Part shown: in pieces, positions 1 through 11,099 of the stretch
How positions within the stretch are numbered: the first letter of the stretch is position 1
Layout: every line of letters starts with the position of its first letter
Assembly (NCBI GenBank): GCA_030533445.1
Contig: CM060062.1
Span: forward strand, 23,481,329 to 23,545,328
DNA length: 64,000 nt
Direction of reading: 5' to 3'
From: Cyprinodon diabolis
Taxonomy: Eukaryota > Chordata > Actinopteri > Cyprinodontiformes > Cyprinodontidae
Translations under genes and position numbers: made by a program
Notes under the pieces: generated by a model
Databases searched by the model: none
What the model saw: only the letters and a program-made list of their open reading frames with translations
What the model was told of the DNA's origin: nothing

Positions 1-3000
1 CTTTAAAATAATGATTTACTTTCATTTCATTTGTCCCATAAATTCCCAATGAGATGTTTCTTTTCTTTTGTGGTTACAACTTTACACTTTACAGAATGTG
101 GAAAACTGCATGGCATAGAAATACTTTTGCAAGGTGTTGTGCATCCTTTTCTCCACAGGGCCACAGGTTTCCAGGCCAGGGCATGCCTCTGAGTTGAAGG
201 CATGTTCAGACACTTTTCACTTCATCAATATACCACAGGAGACCTCAGCAGGAGGACAGATAATAGGTTGTTTTAACTCCAGGGTACAAATACTTTGTCT
301 CTGGAACAGTACTGATTGATGCTTCAGAGGAAAAACGATTTATCTGGAGATGTTGGTCGCTCTGCAGTTATTAATGTCTGTCTTAGATAGCCACAGAGAT
401 CTTCTAGACCATCTCTTTGTTGAGCAGAAATAGGGGGATGCGGTTTGAAATTCATACTGTCACTCTAGATAGTATAAAATTCATCCATTCTCTGGAAATA
501 AGAGGCTTCTTTTAAAACTATCAATACCATTACAACATTTGGGAAAGCAGCTACAACACTTTACAAATGTATGTCTGCCAATTTTACATAGAGCATCATT
601 TCCCTGGCCAAGAAGCTGTAGAATGAACTCAGGACATAAACAATTGTTGCTCTGTCAAATTTTTCCCAACTTGACAATCTCTACTGCTTATCCAGAGCTA
701 CTATAGGATGCCTCTCTAAAAAATACTCTCCTCACCTAATCCTGTCAGTTAAGGTGGATTTAGATTAAAATTAACTTAAAATCTTGCATGATTATTTTTC
801 TAACATATATGCACTATATTTCATGTTTGTTAATCACATTAAATCCCATAAAATACTGAGAAGTTTTTGTTGTAACGTGAAAAAAATCTAACATTTATAG
901 AGGATAGATCAATTTTTAATTTTTTTTCTGTGGTGAGGAAGCAACCTTTTCCACTGCCCCCTGGGTCAATGAAACAGCAGTGTGCGGATATGAGGTAGAT
1001 AAGGATAGATGATGATGATGATGCACTGACAGAGTCTGATGACGTCAATGGGCGCCAATAAAACACTGGGAGCTGGTCAGTGTTCTGCTGTCCGTGTCCA
1101 AAGTTTAGAGCACACGGAAACTTGAATTCAACACAGAGCGGTGACTCACTTCCTTTGCTGGAAACAGAGGGATGCCTCCTATAGGGCGGCAGACAAAGCT
1201 CCCTCCTGGTCACACTTTGACACACAGCTGCTGGTGGATCAGCTTTGGCTCTCACCCAGGGTTTAAACATGGCCTCCGTGCCGTGTCAGTGTCAAAGTCA
1301 TTTCAACTCATTAAAAGATAAGCAATAACCCAAAGCTTTGTGAACTCCGCCGGTGACGGCACTCCTCTGTGAACTTTATACACTCACACACCACATCTCC
1401 TCCTGCGTTTATTTAATTGGACTGTCTTCCAGGGGCACTGGCTCAGAATACACTCACCCTCTGCTTTTTTTGTCTTCAGTGCCCCATCATGCGTCACAGG
1501 CCTCCACAAAGATGCGAGGTGCTCAGAACCGGCTTCAGTTTCAAGCTTGAGGCGCTCTTAGCAGGATGGGTGTTCTTTACATCCAGCTGCCCTCCTCCCC
1601 CCTGTTTTGGTTGCTTTGTCACTGTTGTCATGAGCGCTTGTGCCAGCCAGAGAGGAATCCCGGGAATCTTTTTGGGCTGACCCAGCTCTCTTGTGGAGCT
1701 GAAAAGCAATGGTGACACAGTCCTAGTGGCAGGCCCCACTCCTCCAGCTTTAATAGTAAATTTCAGCTCCTGCTGATGTATCAAGAATAGCCTGTGACTC
1801 TCACAGTGCTTGAGAAAAAAAAAAAAGTGAGACTGCCATCACAAAGTGCAGCTGAATTATTCAGCTCAGGTTCTGCTAGGAGGAAACTATTGGACTCCCA
1901 GAGTGGAGCAGTGTGTTAGACTTCACCACAGGGCCAGCCTCAGGTATAAACTGGGCTTAGAGAGAACTTTGATTTCCATGGGGTATTTGGATAAAGTAGA
2001 ATATTAACAGATCCAAATTCAAAACTACCGTTTGCTTGTTGCGTCAGAGAAGACTGCTGGTAACTGGTTGGATATAGATAAGTAACTAAAAGCCTTTTTA
2101 TATGGTTGCTTGTAAACACAGCCAACTCCTCTGTCTGCATGGGAAATGTCTCAATGAACCCAACAAACAAAGAGCAGATGAATGGAAAGTAAAACACAGA
2201 AAACACTCCTGTATGGGAACTCACAGCTTATTCAGAAAGGTAAAAGAAAACGAACTTACTATAGAATATATTTCATGCTGCTGATCAGTCTACACCCTGT
2301 TTTTTTTTTTTTTTTTTTACATCAATTTGAATAAGGGAAATGAACTCGTGTTGTCTGATAACTTAAGACAACACTGGAATCTAACTGGCTCTGACTGGAT
2401 TAAAATGCTTTTTTGTAACGTTTTTTGTGCAAATTTGAGCTTTATACAATTTGAAATGATTCTGATGGATGGTAAATAGGATCCATAGTAATCAGTTAAA
2501 GATATGGTGAAGAATTTTGTCCTGCTTTTTGAAAAGACTTGCCCTCTCCACTTAAAAAGAAAAGCACATGCACAACCCTGTACCTGCTCCTGAGAGGGGA
2601 CACCTATTAAATGCGTGCAAGAGCATGCAGGAGCCTGTTTCTCCTCGAGGAGCTGGGGTGACGCAATGACAAGACAGTCCTCGGATGGATCTCATCTCAT
2701 CCATATTTATAAATAAAAAAGTTTCCCTGAAAATAAGACTACTGGTACATTAAAAAAAAAAAGAAATACATGTATGTGTGTGTGCTGCAGTGGAAATTTG
2801 GACCTGTTTGCGGGGGTGAATAAGGATCTTTGGCCGACGTATAACTGCTAACAATGCAAATTATAAAATAAATAAACTTATCTTTCCTGGAAAGTTATAA
2901 TATAGAGGTAGAAAACCTTTACTCGCAGTGATGTGAAATGGATTTCTCCAAATAGCATGCCAAACTTTACCTGTCGAGTAGAAACTTTGCAACAGGAGCA

Positions 3001-3678
3001 TCAGTGGGAAGCCAGACCTGTGCTTTCAATGTACACCATTGCGTGAAAGAACAATCTGGCCTTTTTTCTCTCTTCTGATGCCTTTCCACTTTTTCTCTTA
3101 CAACTCTCATCATTTTCTAAGAACTGCTGTGAAAAAGGTGAGCTCAACTGGATGAAAAAATAGAAAATAAAGTGCTGAAAGTGTGCATGCGCAAAAAAAC
3201 TTACCTAGCTGGGGACGAGCACATAAGACGAGCACATATCACCAGAATGATTGACAATCAGGATGACCACTTATTTTGATGATCCACCTGGAAATAAAAG
3301 ATCGCTCTCTATACCTTTAAAAATAACCTTAATATGTTATAAACAAATTCACTAGATTAAAACAGCATTTATCTGAACATCTTTAATATGTGGTGATGAG
3401 ATTGAAAATATTTCTAAGTTATGAAAGCCAGCGGAGGGAGCTTATGTAATTCATCTGTATTTTAAATCCTCATGCTTTCTCGCTCTCAGTCATGACATTT
3501 TATTCTCGGTTTAAATAAACTCTTTAATGAAAATAAGGGCTTCTGCAATTTAAAATGTGCTCAGAACAAGGGCATAGGTTTGATTTCAACTTTGCTAGGG
3601 ACATCATTGGTCTGAGGTCCTAGGCAAAAATATGCACGCTTGATTTTTTATGCTTGACGTGAAAATCAGGGTGTATTT
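1..3678. other. Intergenic stretch, no supported gene
   Basis: No reading frame here resembles a known protein, and none shows paired splice sites or codon periodicity that I can defend. Visible items are a short GAT/ATG run near 1006-1023 followed by a perfect CRE-type octamer TGACGTCA at 1040-1047, and a poly-T tract at about 2301-2318. The 930-1300 stretch is richer in G+C than its surroundings and could be a regulatory element or an unseen 5' exon, but nothing proves it. Confidence 0.5.
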
Positions 3679-3683
3679 CATTT

Positions 3684-4397
3684 TGTTGGGATCTGGGGAT
3701 ATACCACATTCCACCAGCAGAGTGCGCCGTGGGTCTCCTGGGCTGGAGCTCTCCAGCACACCTGGAGCTCGTCTGCTCATCAGGAGACCTTCCCTACATA
3801 AGCAGCTGCCAGACCTTCCTTCAATGCCGCAGTGTTGACCTAGTTTGGTTAGCAAACCTGAGCCTCTGTTATCCGAAAGAATCTTAGTCATCTCAAGTGA
3901 GAAACCTGATTCTAATCTGCCTCTGTCTTTGCTCACAGGAAACCTGTCTCAAGTCTGAAGCTCTGGATGAGCTTAACCTGCCTGCCAGCCCTGGTGAGCC
4001 AAACCTGAAGATTCCAGTCTGGATTCCTCCTGCTGCTCTCAGAGAAGAGCTGGAAACTCTGATCAAGGTCTGCCATTCAAAGTCAGAAGCTAGACGCTGC
4101 TGCTGCTTGTGCACTCTGCTGAACCAACAGTCTCTGGACCCAACGGTTCCCTCTCTCACAAGTAAAGCCTGGACTTCTTCAAGGTAGACTCTGAATTATC
4201 CAAAGACTCAATTAATCATCTGACTGCCTGGCTAATCAAACTGTCCGTCTCTGCAGACATCAGTGAACCCAACCCGGACCAGTACCTGAACCAGTTCTTG
4301 TCTTTGTGTGAAAACTATTTCAATAAACTCTGTTGAACTTTTACTCAGCCTCCGTTTGTGTTATGCATGTGGGTTAAACCATAAACCAATCATGACA
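3684..4397 (+). repeat. 5' LTR of gypsy element
   Basis: Direct repeat of 8588-9301, beginning TGTTGGGATC and ending AATCATGACA. The last six bases contain the ATG that starts gag (4392). An AATAAA-type signal (TTCAATAAAC) occurs near 4319-4328 and also in the 3' copy. The boundary is fixed by the point where similarity to the other LTR stops and by the CATTT target duplication just outside. Confidence 0.95.
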
Positions 4398-5480
4398 GAA
4401 CACTGCGGCCAAACACAAAGCCCAGCAGATCACCCCCGGAGGAGGCTTAAGGAGCAGGATGCTCAAATCCTTGGACATGCCCACATCCTCCATGAGTTAC
4501 ACACTAAGGTTGAACATCAGAACCAAGTGTTACAGGCATACGCTGACTACCTGAGGGATGCTAATGCTACGCCAGCAGTACGTCCTGTTCCGGAACCACT
4601 TCTGCCTCTAAGGTCACCGGCAGTGACGTCATTTCCGGAGTTCCGTCCGAGTCCTCCTGAAAGATTTTCAGGTAAAAAAAAGGATTGTAAGGGATTTTTG
4701 TTCCAGTGTCGTTTGCTTTTTGAGCACTCCCCCGGCAGTTTTCCGAATGATAGGAAGAAGATTTCCTTCATTCTTTCTCAACTTACTGGACGAGCCCTTG
4801 AATGGGCGGAGGCAAGGTTCTCTTCTGAGTCCAGCTTTTCATGTACTTTTTCTGAGTTTATATCTGAGTTTTCCCAAGTCTTTAACCATTACTCAGACAA
4901 AACTATTGATTCCCGAGCCCTGCTAAATTTAAAGCAGGGAAATTCAACAGTGGCTGAGTTCTCCATTGACTTCCGGGTTAAAGCCGCAGCCTCAGGTTGG
5001 AACGAGTGTGCACTTAAGAGTGCTTATTTTAAGGCTTTAAATGATAACATCAAAGACGAACTCGCCACAATCGACGAACCTGCTAGTTTGGAGGATTTAA
5101 TCCGTTTAACCATCAGATTGGATAATAGACTTCGGACTAGAAATAACTCTAGGCAAAGAAGCCTCAATTTTTCTGTTTCTACTCCTGCATTTAACAATGC
5201 TTCTGTTTTTTCTGGATTCCCAGAACTCAGTTCCAAGCCAAAGTCTAAGAACCAGACTCTTTCAGTGCCTGTCCAAGTCTCTCACTCAGAAGGAACGGAG
5301 GCCGAACTTATGCAGATTAGACACACAAGGCTATCCCCTGCAGAAAGACAACGAAGATTTGGAGGACATCTGTGTCTGTACTGTGGTGAGACTGGCCATT
5401 TCATTGCTTCATGCCCGGTAAATCAAAAGCCAGGGCCCGTCAGAGGATTTGAGGAGTCTGACGGGCCATCTAAAATCTGA
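4392..5480 (+). CDS. Gag-like protein of gypsy element (open)
   Basis: Open frame of 362 codons. I chose the ATG at 4392, which straddles the LTR/internal boundary; any further upstream start would be non-ATG and lie deeper in the LTR. A predicted coiled N-terminus precedes a Retrotrans_gag-type domain (motif PPERFSGKKKDCKGFL near residues 90-105, later GRALEWAEARF). A single CCHC zinc knuckle near the C-terminus (CLYCGETGHFIASC) would bind RNA. In the family, Gag forms the cytoplasmic particle that packages element RNA. The frame ends TGA at 5478-5480, directly before an A-AAA-AAC heptamer. It is intact while pol is not. Confidence 0.9.
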   Translation: MTEHCGQTQSPADHPRRRLKEQDAQILGHAHILHELHTKVEHQNQVLQAYADYLRDANATPAVRPVPEPLLPLRSPAVTSFPEFRPSPPERFSGKKKDCKGFLFQCRLLFEHSPGSFPNDRKKISFILSQLTGRALEWAEARFSSESSFSCTFSEFISEFSQVFNHYSDKTIDSRALLNLKQGNSTVAEFSIDFRVKAAASGWNECALKSAYFKALNDNIKDELATIDEPASLEDLIRLTIRLDNRLRTRNNSRQRSLNFSVSTPAFNNASVFSGFPELSSKPKSKNQTLSVPVQVSHSEGTEAELMQIRHTRLSPAERQRRFGGHLCLYCGETGHFIASCPVNQKPGPVRGFEESDGPSKI

Positions 5481-8400
5481 AAAAACTCCTCATTTATTGT
5501 TGCCTGCTACCCTTTTTCTTTTCTAACCAGAATCTCACTTTATCAGCTTTCATCGACTCTTGGTGTGAAAGAAATCTCATTGATTCGGATCTGGTCCAGC
5601 AGTTAAAGATTGAGACTGTCCCTTTAACTAAGCCTCTCAGAGTATCTGCTATAGATGGAAAGAAGCTTCATCAAGTCACTCATCAGACACAACCTTTAGA
5701 ACTTCTAATCTCTGGAAACCATTGTGAAACATTAACATTTTTTGTTTTTCCTTCTGGTGCTGGGATTCGAGTTGCTGGAACGTCACAACCCCCATATCAA
5801 CTGGGCTGAACGCCACATTGAGTCTTGGTCCACTTCCTGTCACGAGTCATGCCTTCGTTCTGCGGCTCCTGCTATTCAGTCCCCTAGAGGTAGGGGGGAG
5901 ATGGACTCTCCTGACCTTACTTCTGTTCCTCCCGAGTATCATGATCTGGCACCAGTCTTCAGTAAGGTCAGTGCGACGTCTCTTCCACCTCACAGACCAT
6001 ATGACTGCGCCATTGATCTACTACCAGGAGCCCCCCTTCCCAGCAGTTGACTATATAACATCTCCAAACCAGAACGCGAAACCATGGAGAAATATATAAA
6101 TGAGTCTCTAGCTGCTGGAATTATTCGTCCATCTTCATCTCCTCTCGGTGCTGGTTTCTTTTTTGTGGGTAAAAAGGATGGTTCCCTCCAACCCTGTATT
6201 GACTACAGAGGCTTGAATCAGATAACCGTCAAGAATAAGTACCCCCTACCATTACTGGCATCAGCTTTTGAACCTGTTCAAGGTGCACCAGTGTTCACCA
6301 AACTCGATTTAAGAAACGCCGATCATCTCCTTAGAATAAGAGAGGGAGATGAATGGAAGACAGCCTTTAAGACCCCCTTAGGCCAATTTGAGTATTTGGT
6401 CATGCCTTTTGGTCTCACAAACGCTCCTGCTTGCTTCTAAGCTCTAGTCAACGAGGTCCTCAGAGATTTCTTGAATGTTTTTGTTTTTGTATACATCGAT
6501 GATATTTTGATCTACTCCAAGAACCTCTCAGATCACAAGAAACATGTTCGTCTAGTTCTTCAGAGACTATTGGAAAACAAACTCTTTGTGAAAGCTGAAA
6601 AATGTGAATTTCACCAACCATCTGTCACTTTTCTAGGGTTTGTGCTCGAGGGCGGGCAGGTGAAGCCATCCGAAGACAAAATAAAGGCAGTTCTGGACTG
6701 GCCGACACCTGAAAACCGCAAGTAGCTTCAGAGGTTTCTTGGGTTTGCAAACTTCTACAGACGTTTTATAAGAAACTATAGTCAAACAGCTCTACCCCTC
6801 ACAACTCTGACTTCTGTGAAGAAGACATTTCAATGGACACCTGAAGCCGAGAACGCTTTTAATAAATTAAAAAACCTGTTTTCCAGAGCACCCATCCTTA
6901 TCCAGCCAGATCCCTCTAAGCAGTTTATCTTAGAGGTGGACGCATCTGACTCCGGTGTAGGAGCTGTTTTATCTCAACAGTCAGACTCTGACCAGAAAAC
7001 TCACCCCTGTGCATTCCAACCCACGCCACTCTAGATGGTCATTATTCTTTTCTTGTTTCAACCTCATCATTTCTTACAGACCTGGTTCCAAGAACGTCAA
7101 GCCCGATTCTCTCTCTCGTCTGTACTCCACTGATCAACCTGAGACACCCGAGCCTGTTCTTCCTGCCTCCTGTACTGTTGGAGTCATTTCCTGGGAGATC
7201 ACTGATCTCATCAACTCTGCCCTAGCCTCTGAACCTGACCCAGGTAACGGTCCTCCAAATAAAACTTATGTTCCATCTTCCGTCAGATCCCGTCTGATCC
7301 AGTGGATGCATGCAGCAAAACTCTCCGCCCATCCTGGAGTGAGCAGAACTATTGCCCTCATAACAAGACGTTTCTGGTGGCCATCACTTCACAAAGATGT
7401 CAAGGAGTACGTTCTGGCTTGTCCCATCTGCGCCAGAAACAAGACCTCTCACCAACCACCTTCTGGCCTGCTGCATCCTGTACCTGTTCCAACCCGCCCT
7501 TGGTCTCATATCGCTGTAGATTTTGTCACCGGTCTCCCGATTTCTAGAGGTATGTCCACCATTCTAACCATCGTCGACCATTTTTTCCAAGGCCTGTCAC
7601 TTAATTCCCCTCAGGAAACTTCCCACTGCATTCCAGACGGCCCAGCTTCTTGTGAAGCATGTTTTCCGCCTCCATGGAATTCCTCAAGAAATCCTCTCTG
7701 ATCGTGGTCCCCAGTTCATCTCACAGGTCTGGAAAGCTTTCTGTTCAGCGTTAAACTGCAAGTCCTCTCTCACCTCTGTTTATCATCCTCAGTCTAATGG
7801 GCAGACGGAGAGGATGAATCAACAACTTGAGTCCACTCTTCGCTGCCTAACATCCAACAACCCTACTGACTGGAGTCAGTTTCTGACCTGGATCGAGTAC
7901 GCCCATAACTCATTGAAATCTGCTTCTACTGGTTTATCCCCGTTCCAAGTGTCTATAGGTTATCAGCCTCCACTCTTCCCTGCAGACGAGAGAGAGATAA
8001 CGGTCAGATCAGTCCTTCACCACATCCGCCGTTGTCAGCGTATCTGGAAGGACACCATCACCACCCTCATCCGCTCATCTGCTTCAACAAAACACTTCGC
8101 AGATTCCAAGAGACGTCCAGCCCCTGACTATACCATAGGCCAAGAAGTTTGGTTATCGACACGTGACATTCCACTCAAGGCCATGTCCAAGAAGCTGTCA
8201 CCCCGGTTCATCGGCCCTTATAAGATAGCTCAGATAATCAACCCCTCTGCTGTCCGCCTGCACCTGCCACCGTCTCTACGAATCCACCCTACGTTTCATG
8301 TCTCTCAAGTAAAACCTGTCGTTACAAGCCCCCTGTGCCCACCACCCGACTCCCCTCCACTCGCCCTGGACGTCGATGGTCATCCGGCCTTCACAGTTCG

Positions 8401-8791
8401 CCGGATCGTGGACTCCCGTCGGCGAGGTCGCGGTTGGCAGTACCTCGTCGACTGGGAGGGCTACGGTCCGGAGGACTGCACCTGGGTTCCTGGCTCATAC
8501 ATCCTCGATCCGTCCCTGATCGAGAAGTATGAGAGTTCCCTCCAGTCTACATCCTCCGCCAAGAGGCGGTCGTTGAGAGGGGGGTACTGTTGGGATCTGG
8601 GGATATACCACCTTCCACCAGCAGAGTGCGCCATGGGTCTCCTGGGCTGGAGCCCTCCAGCACACCTGGAGCTCGTCTGCTCATCAGGAGACCTTCCCTA
8701 CATAAGCAGCTGCCAGACCTTCCTTCAACGCCACAGTGTTGACCTAGTTTGGTTAGCAAACCTGAGCCTCTGTTATCTGAAAGAATCTTAG
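5480..8791 (+). pseudogene. Broken pol: protease, RT, RNase H, integrase, chromodomain
   Basis: The protease remnant begins in the -1 frame relative to gag. Its usual D-S/T-G active site reads FIDSW at about 5549-5563, so the glycine is lost. Frame then changes near 5770. The RT keeps YIDDIL (near 6492) but has in-frame stops at 6048, 6438 and 6723, and a D replaces the usual aromatic residue after LDLRNA. RNase H starts (VDASDSG) but is cut short near 7020, where a large internal piece is missing. Integrase follows with a CPIC zinc-finger half, VDFVTG, a frame change near 7590, then LSDRG and [10 protein letters not shown] chromodomain ([17 protein letters not shown]) closes it. The last frame reads on into the 3' LTR to 8791. 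Confidence 0.92.
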
Positions 8792-9301
8792 TCATCTCAA
8801 GTGAGAAACCTGATTCTAATCTGCCTCTGTATTTGCTCACAGGAAACCTGTCTCAAGTCTGAAGCTCTGGATGAGCTTAACCTGCCTGCCAGCCCTGGTG
8901 AGCCAAACCTGAAGATTCCAATCTGGATGTCTCCTGCTGCTCTCAGAGAAGAGCTGGAAACTCTGATCAAGGTCTGCCATTCAAAGTCAGAAGCTAGACG
9001 CTGCTGCTGCTTGTGCACTCTGCTGAACCAACAGTCTCTGGACCCAACGGTTCCTTCTCTCACAAGTAAAGCCTGGACTTCTTCAAGGTAGACTCTGAAT
9101 TATCCAAAGACTCAATTAATCATCTGACTGCCTGGCTAATCAAACTGTCCGTCTCTGCAGACATCAGTGAACCCAACCCGGACCAGTACCTGAACCAGTT
9201 CTTGTCTTTGTGTGAAAACTATTTCAATAAACTCTGTTGAACTTTTACTCAGCCTCCGTTTGTGTTCTGCATGTGGGTTAAACCTTAAACCAATCATGAC
9301 A
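8588..9301 (+). repeat. 3' LTR of gypsy element
   Basis: Same length as the 5' LTR (714 bp), about 13 mismatches by eye. A purine run (GAGAGGGGGG) at 8575-8584 just upstream is the likely polypurine tract for plus-strand priming. Confidence 0.95.
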
Positions 9302-9774
9302 CATTTAAAGAAAAAAGCAGCAGTTCTTGTTAGATTTACACGTATTTTATAAGCACTACACACACTAGATGCTGTTTGTCAATGTTTGAAGCATCACTGG
9401 CTCTAATGAATGTGGACTTAGGACTATTTTCCACTTTGAAAAGGTTTGCATTTGAAATTACCAGGAACTAAAACAGTAGGTAAATCAGTTCCCATTTAAC
9501 CAAATATAGTCTAAATATGTCTGTTATGTGTGGATTTATCCTGTTTTTCTTTTAAAGATATAGAATTGTACAGAGGTAAAACCCGCTGTTGTCTTTTAAA
9601 TGTCCTATTTGTATCATTAAACAAAGCAAAATAATAGATTCAAGGGACACCAAATATATTTACATGAGCACTGGAAGTAGAAGAAGACATGAGCTTTTAA
9701 AACATTAACTTCACTCTACAAGTTGTACATCATGGCTGTAGTTACTCTGTTTAACCCATTTCATGTATTTTATA

Positions 9775-10250
9775 TAGGGCTGAAACAATTCATCAGATTA
9801 ATCTATTATTGAAATATCCATCCATCCATCCATCCATCCATCCATCCATTTTCTAGCACGCTTTTCTCGAGTGGGGTTGCAAGGGGTGCTGGTGCCTTTC
9901 TCCAGCAGTCAATGGGCGAGAGGTACACCCTGGACAGGTCGCCAGTCCATCGCAGGGCAACACAGAGACAAACATGACAAACAACCATTCACACACACAC
10001 TCACACCTAAGGGGGCTGTAGAGAAGCCAATTAACCTTACAGTCATGTTTTTGGACTGTGGGAGGAAGCTGGAGTACCCGGAGAGAACCCACGCATGCTC
10101 AGGAAGAACATGCAAACTCCATGCAGAAAGACCCTGGGCCGGCAATCGAACCCAGAACCTTTTTGCTGCAAGGCAGCAGTGCTACCCACTGTTGGGTTAT
10201 TAAAAAATTAAATAATGTCGACAAATTTAGTAATGGATTAATCGTTAACT
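9775..10250. mobile_element. hAT-like MITE remnant hosting a SINE
   Basis: The left side starts TAGGGCTGAAACAATTCATC and is followed by ATTAATC-type sequence. The right side has GGATTAATCGTTAAC at 10234-10248. These are the end sequences of the same family seen complete at 39115-40475. The right terminus is truncated, so no target duplication can be read. The SINE at 9816-10195 interrupts it. Confidence 0.55.
9816..10195 (-). mobile_element. tRNA-derived SINE-like repeat with (CATC)n tail
   Basis: Read on the minus strand it starts near 10195 with a tRNA-like head. An A-box-like GTGGGTAGCACTGC is followed by a near-perfect B box GGTTCGATTGC (plus strand about 10142-10152). The body is the widely dispersed fish unit containing the phrase TTTTTGGACTGTGGGAGGA (plus strand). 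It ends in a (CATC)n microsatellite at about 9816-9848. The family name is not certain. Confidence 0.7.
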
Positions 10251-10288
10251 GGAGTATAGAGACTCTAAAACATGTCTTTACTTCACAG

Positions 10289-10321
10289 GGCGAGCCACTT
10301 AGTAAGTGGCGAGCCACTTAC
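10289..10321. repeat. Small palindrome with direct repeat
   Basis: GCCACTTA-G-TAAGTGGC forms a perfect 8-bp stem with a one-base centre, and GCGAGCCACTTA occurs twice in direct orientation across it. Function unknown. Confidence 0.6.
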
Positions 10322-10799
10322 CAAAATTGTAAAAAAAAATATATAAACAATTTCATTTTAGATAAAAATGTTTTCGTCTGTCAATATTCTCCATCCAGAA
10401 CTCCTTTACTGCTGCAACAACTCTGTATTGTAAATTATAAACATGTTATTCACATCTAAGTGTTGTTAGGGACAAGTAGGTCGGTCCAAAATGTTTTCCC
10501 TATGCAAACCTACACCAATGGAGAGGCTCATTCATTCAGGTCTGGCTGGGCTGTGCCCCACCAGCACTGACAGGGTTAATCACACCCATATGGTGCTCTG
10601 AGAGGTTTGGTCCAATGCTGCTGTGGGCCAACAGGAGAGGGAAGGGCTGGGGGCAGAACAGACGGGAGAGGACAGCGGGGCAGATCACCAGCCCAACACC
10701 TGCACCTGGTCACTTTGCTTCTCCCACAGGAACCATTTAAAGTCCCTGTTTCTTGATCACATCTCTGCTGGTTTTTAGCAGCACAAACTTTTGGGGGAA

Positions 10800-11099
10800 A
10801 AAAACCTTTCAGGAGCTCTGATGCCATTCTCTCTCTCTTTCTTTTTTTATTGTTACGCAGATGAATACCTTTGGTGAAAAGCGACTGATTCGGTATTGTT
10901 GACTCTGTCCCCCTCCTATTATCTAAGAGGAATTACCAAACCTTTCGGATTGTTTTATTTCCTGCGCAGATCTGAAGCTGAAAGACATTTTTTTCCCTCT
11001 TCTCTTTCATTTCGGACCAAAAGACGCACAACGCGCGTAATGCCGCGGTAACATCCCGCAAGTTTAGCCTCTTTCTGCGGAAATCAAAGGTAAGGACGT
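10800..11099 (+). other. Candidate untranslated first exon of the semaphorin gene
   Basis: The coding exon at 13580 is preceded by a good acceptor (TTCTTTTGTCCAG, exon start 13555), so an upstream non-coding exon is required. The best candidate ends at a strong donor AAAG|GTAAGG (11099/11100). It sits in a local CpG-bearing patch (ACGCGCGTAATGCCGCGG, about 11032-11049) that is unusual in this AT-rich region. The 5' end is not visible; the start given is a guess. Confidence 0.35.

Larger units (their letters stand above)
3684..9301 (+). mobile_element. Ty3/gypsy chromovirus-type LTR retrotransposon, full length, defective
   Basis: Complete element bounded by two 714-bp direct LTRs (3684-4397 and 8588-9301) that start TG and end CA. 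It is flanked by a perfect 5-bp target duplication CATTT at 3679-3683 and 9302-9306. By eye the LTRs differ at about 13 positions, roughly 98% identity, so insertion is fairly recent. Order is gag with a CCHC knuckle, protease remnant, reverse transcriptase, part of RNase H, integrase and a C-terminal chromodomain. This is the order of chromodomain Ty3/gypsy elements; the gag style resembles the fish sushi type. Gag is open, but pol has three in-frame stops, frame shifts and an internal deletion, so this copy is not autonomous. Confidence 0.95.

Noticed and set aside
839..1270. 143-codon minus-strand open frame
   Set aside because: No recognisable domain, serine-rich run from the GAT repeat, no splice sites or homologue I know; probably chance.
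3604..3936. Antisense open frames in the gypsy LTR (also 3893-4159, 8547-8840, 8797-9063)
   Set aside because: They recur in both LTRs because the LTRs are copies; no protein similarity.
9816..10195. Possible genuine tRNA gene from the B box on the minus strand
   Set aside because: No cloverleaf can be folded over about 75 bases; this is a SINE head.
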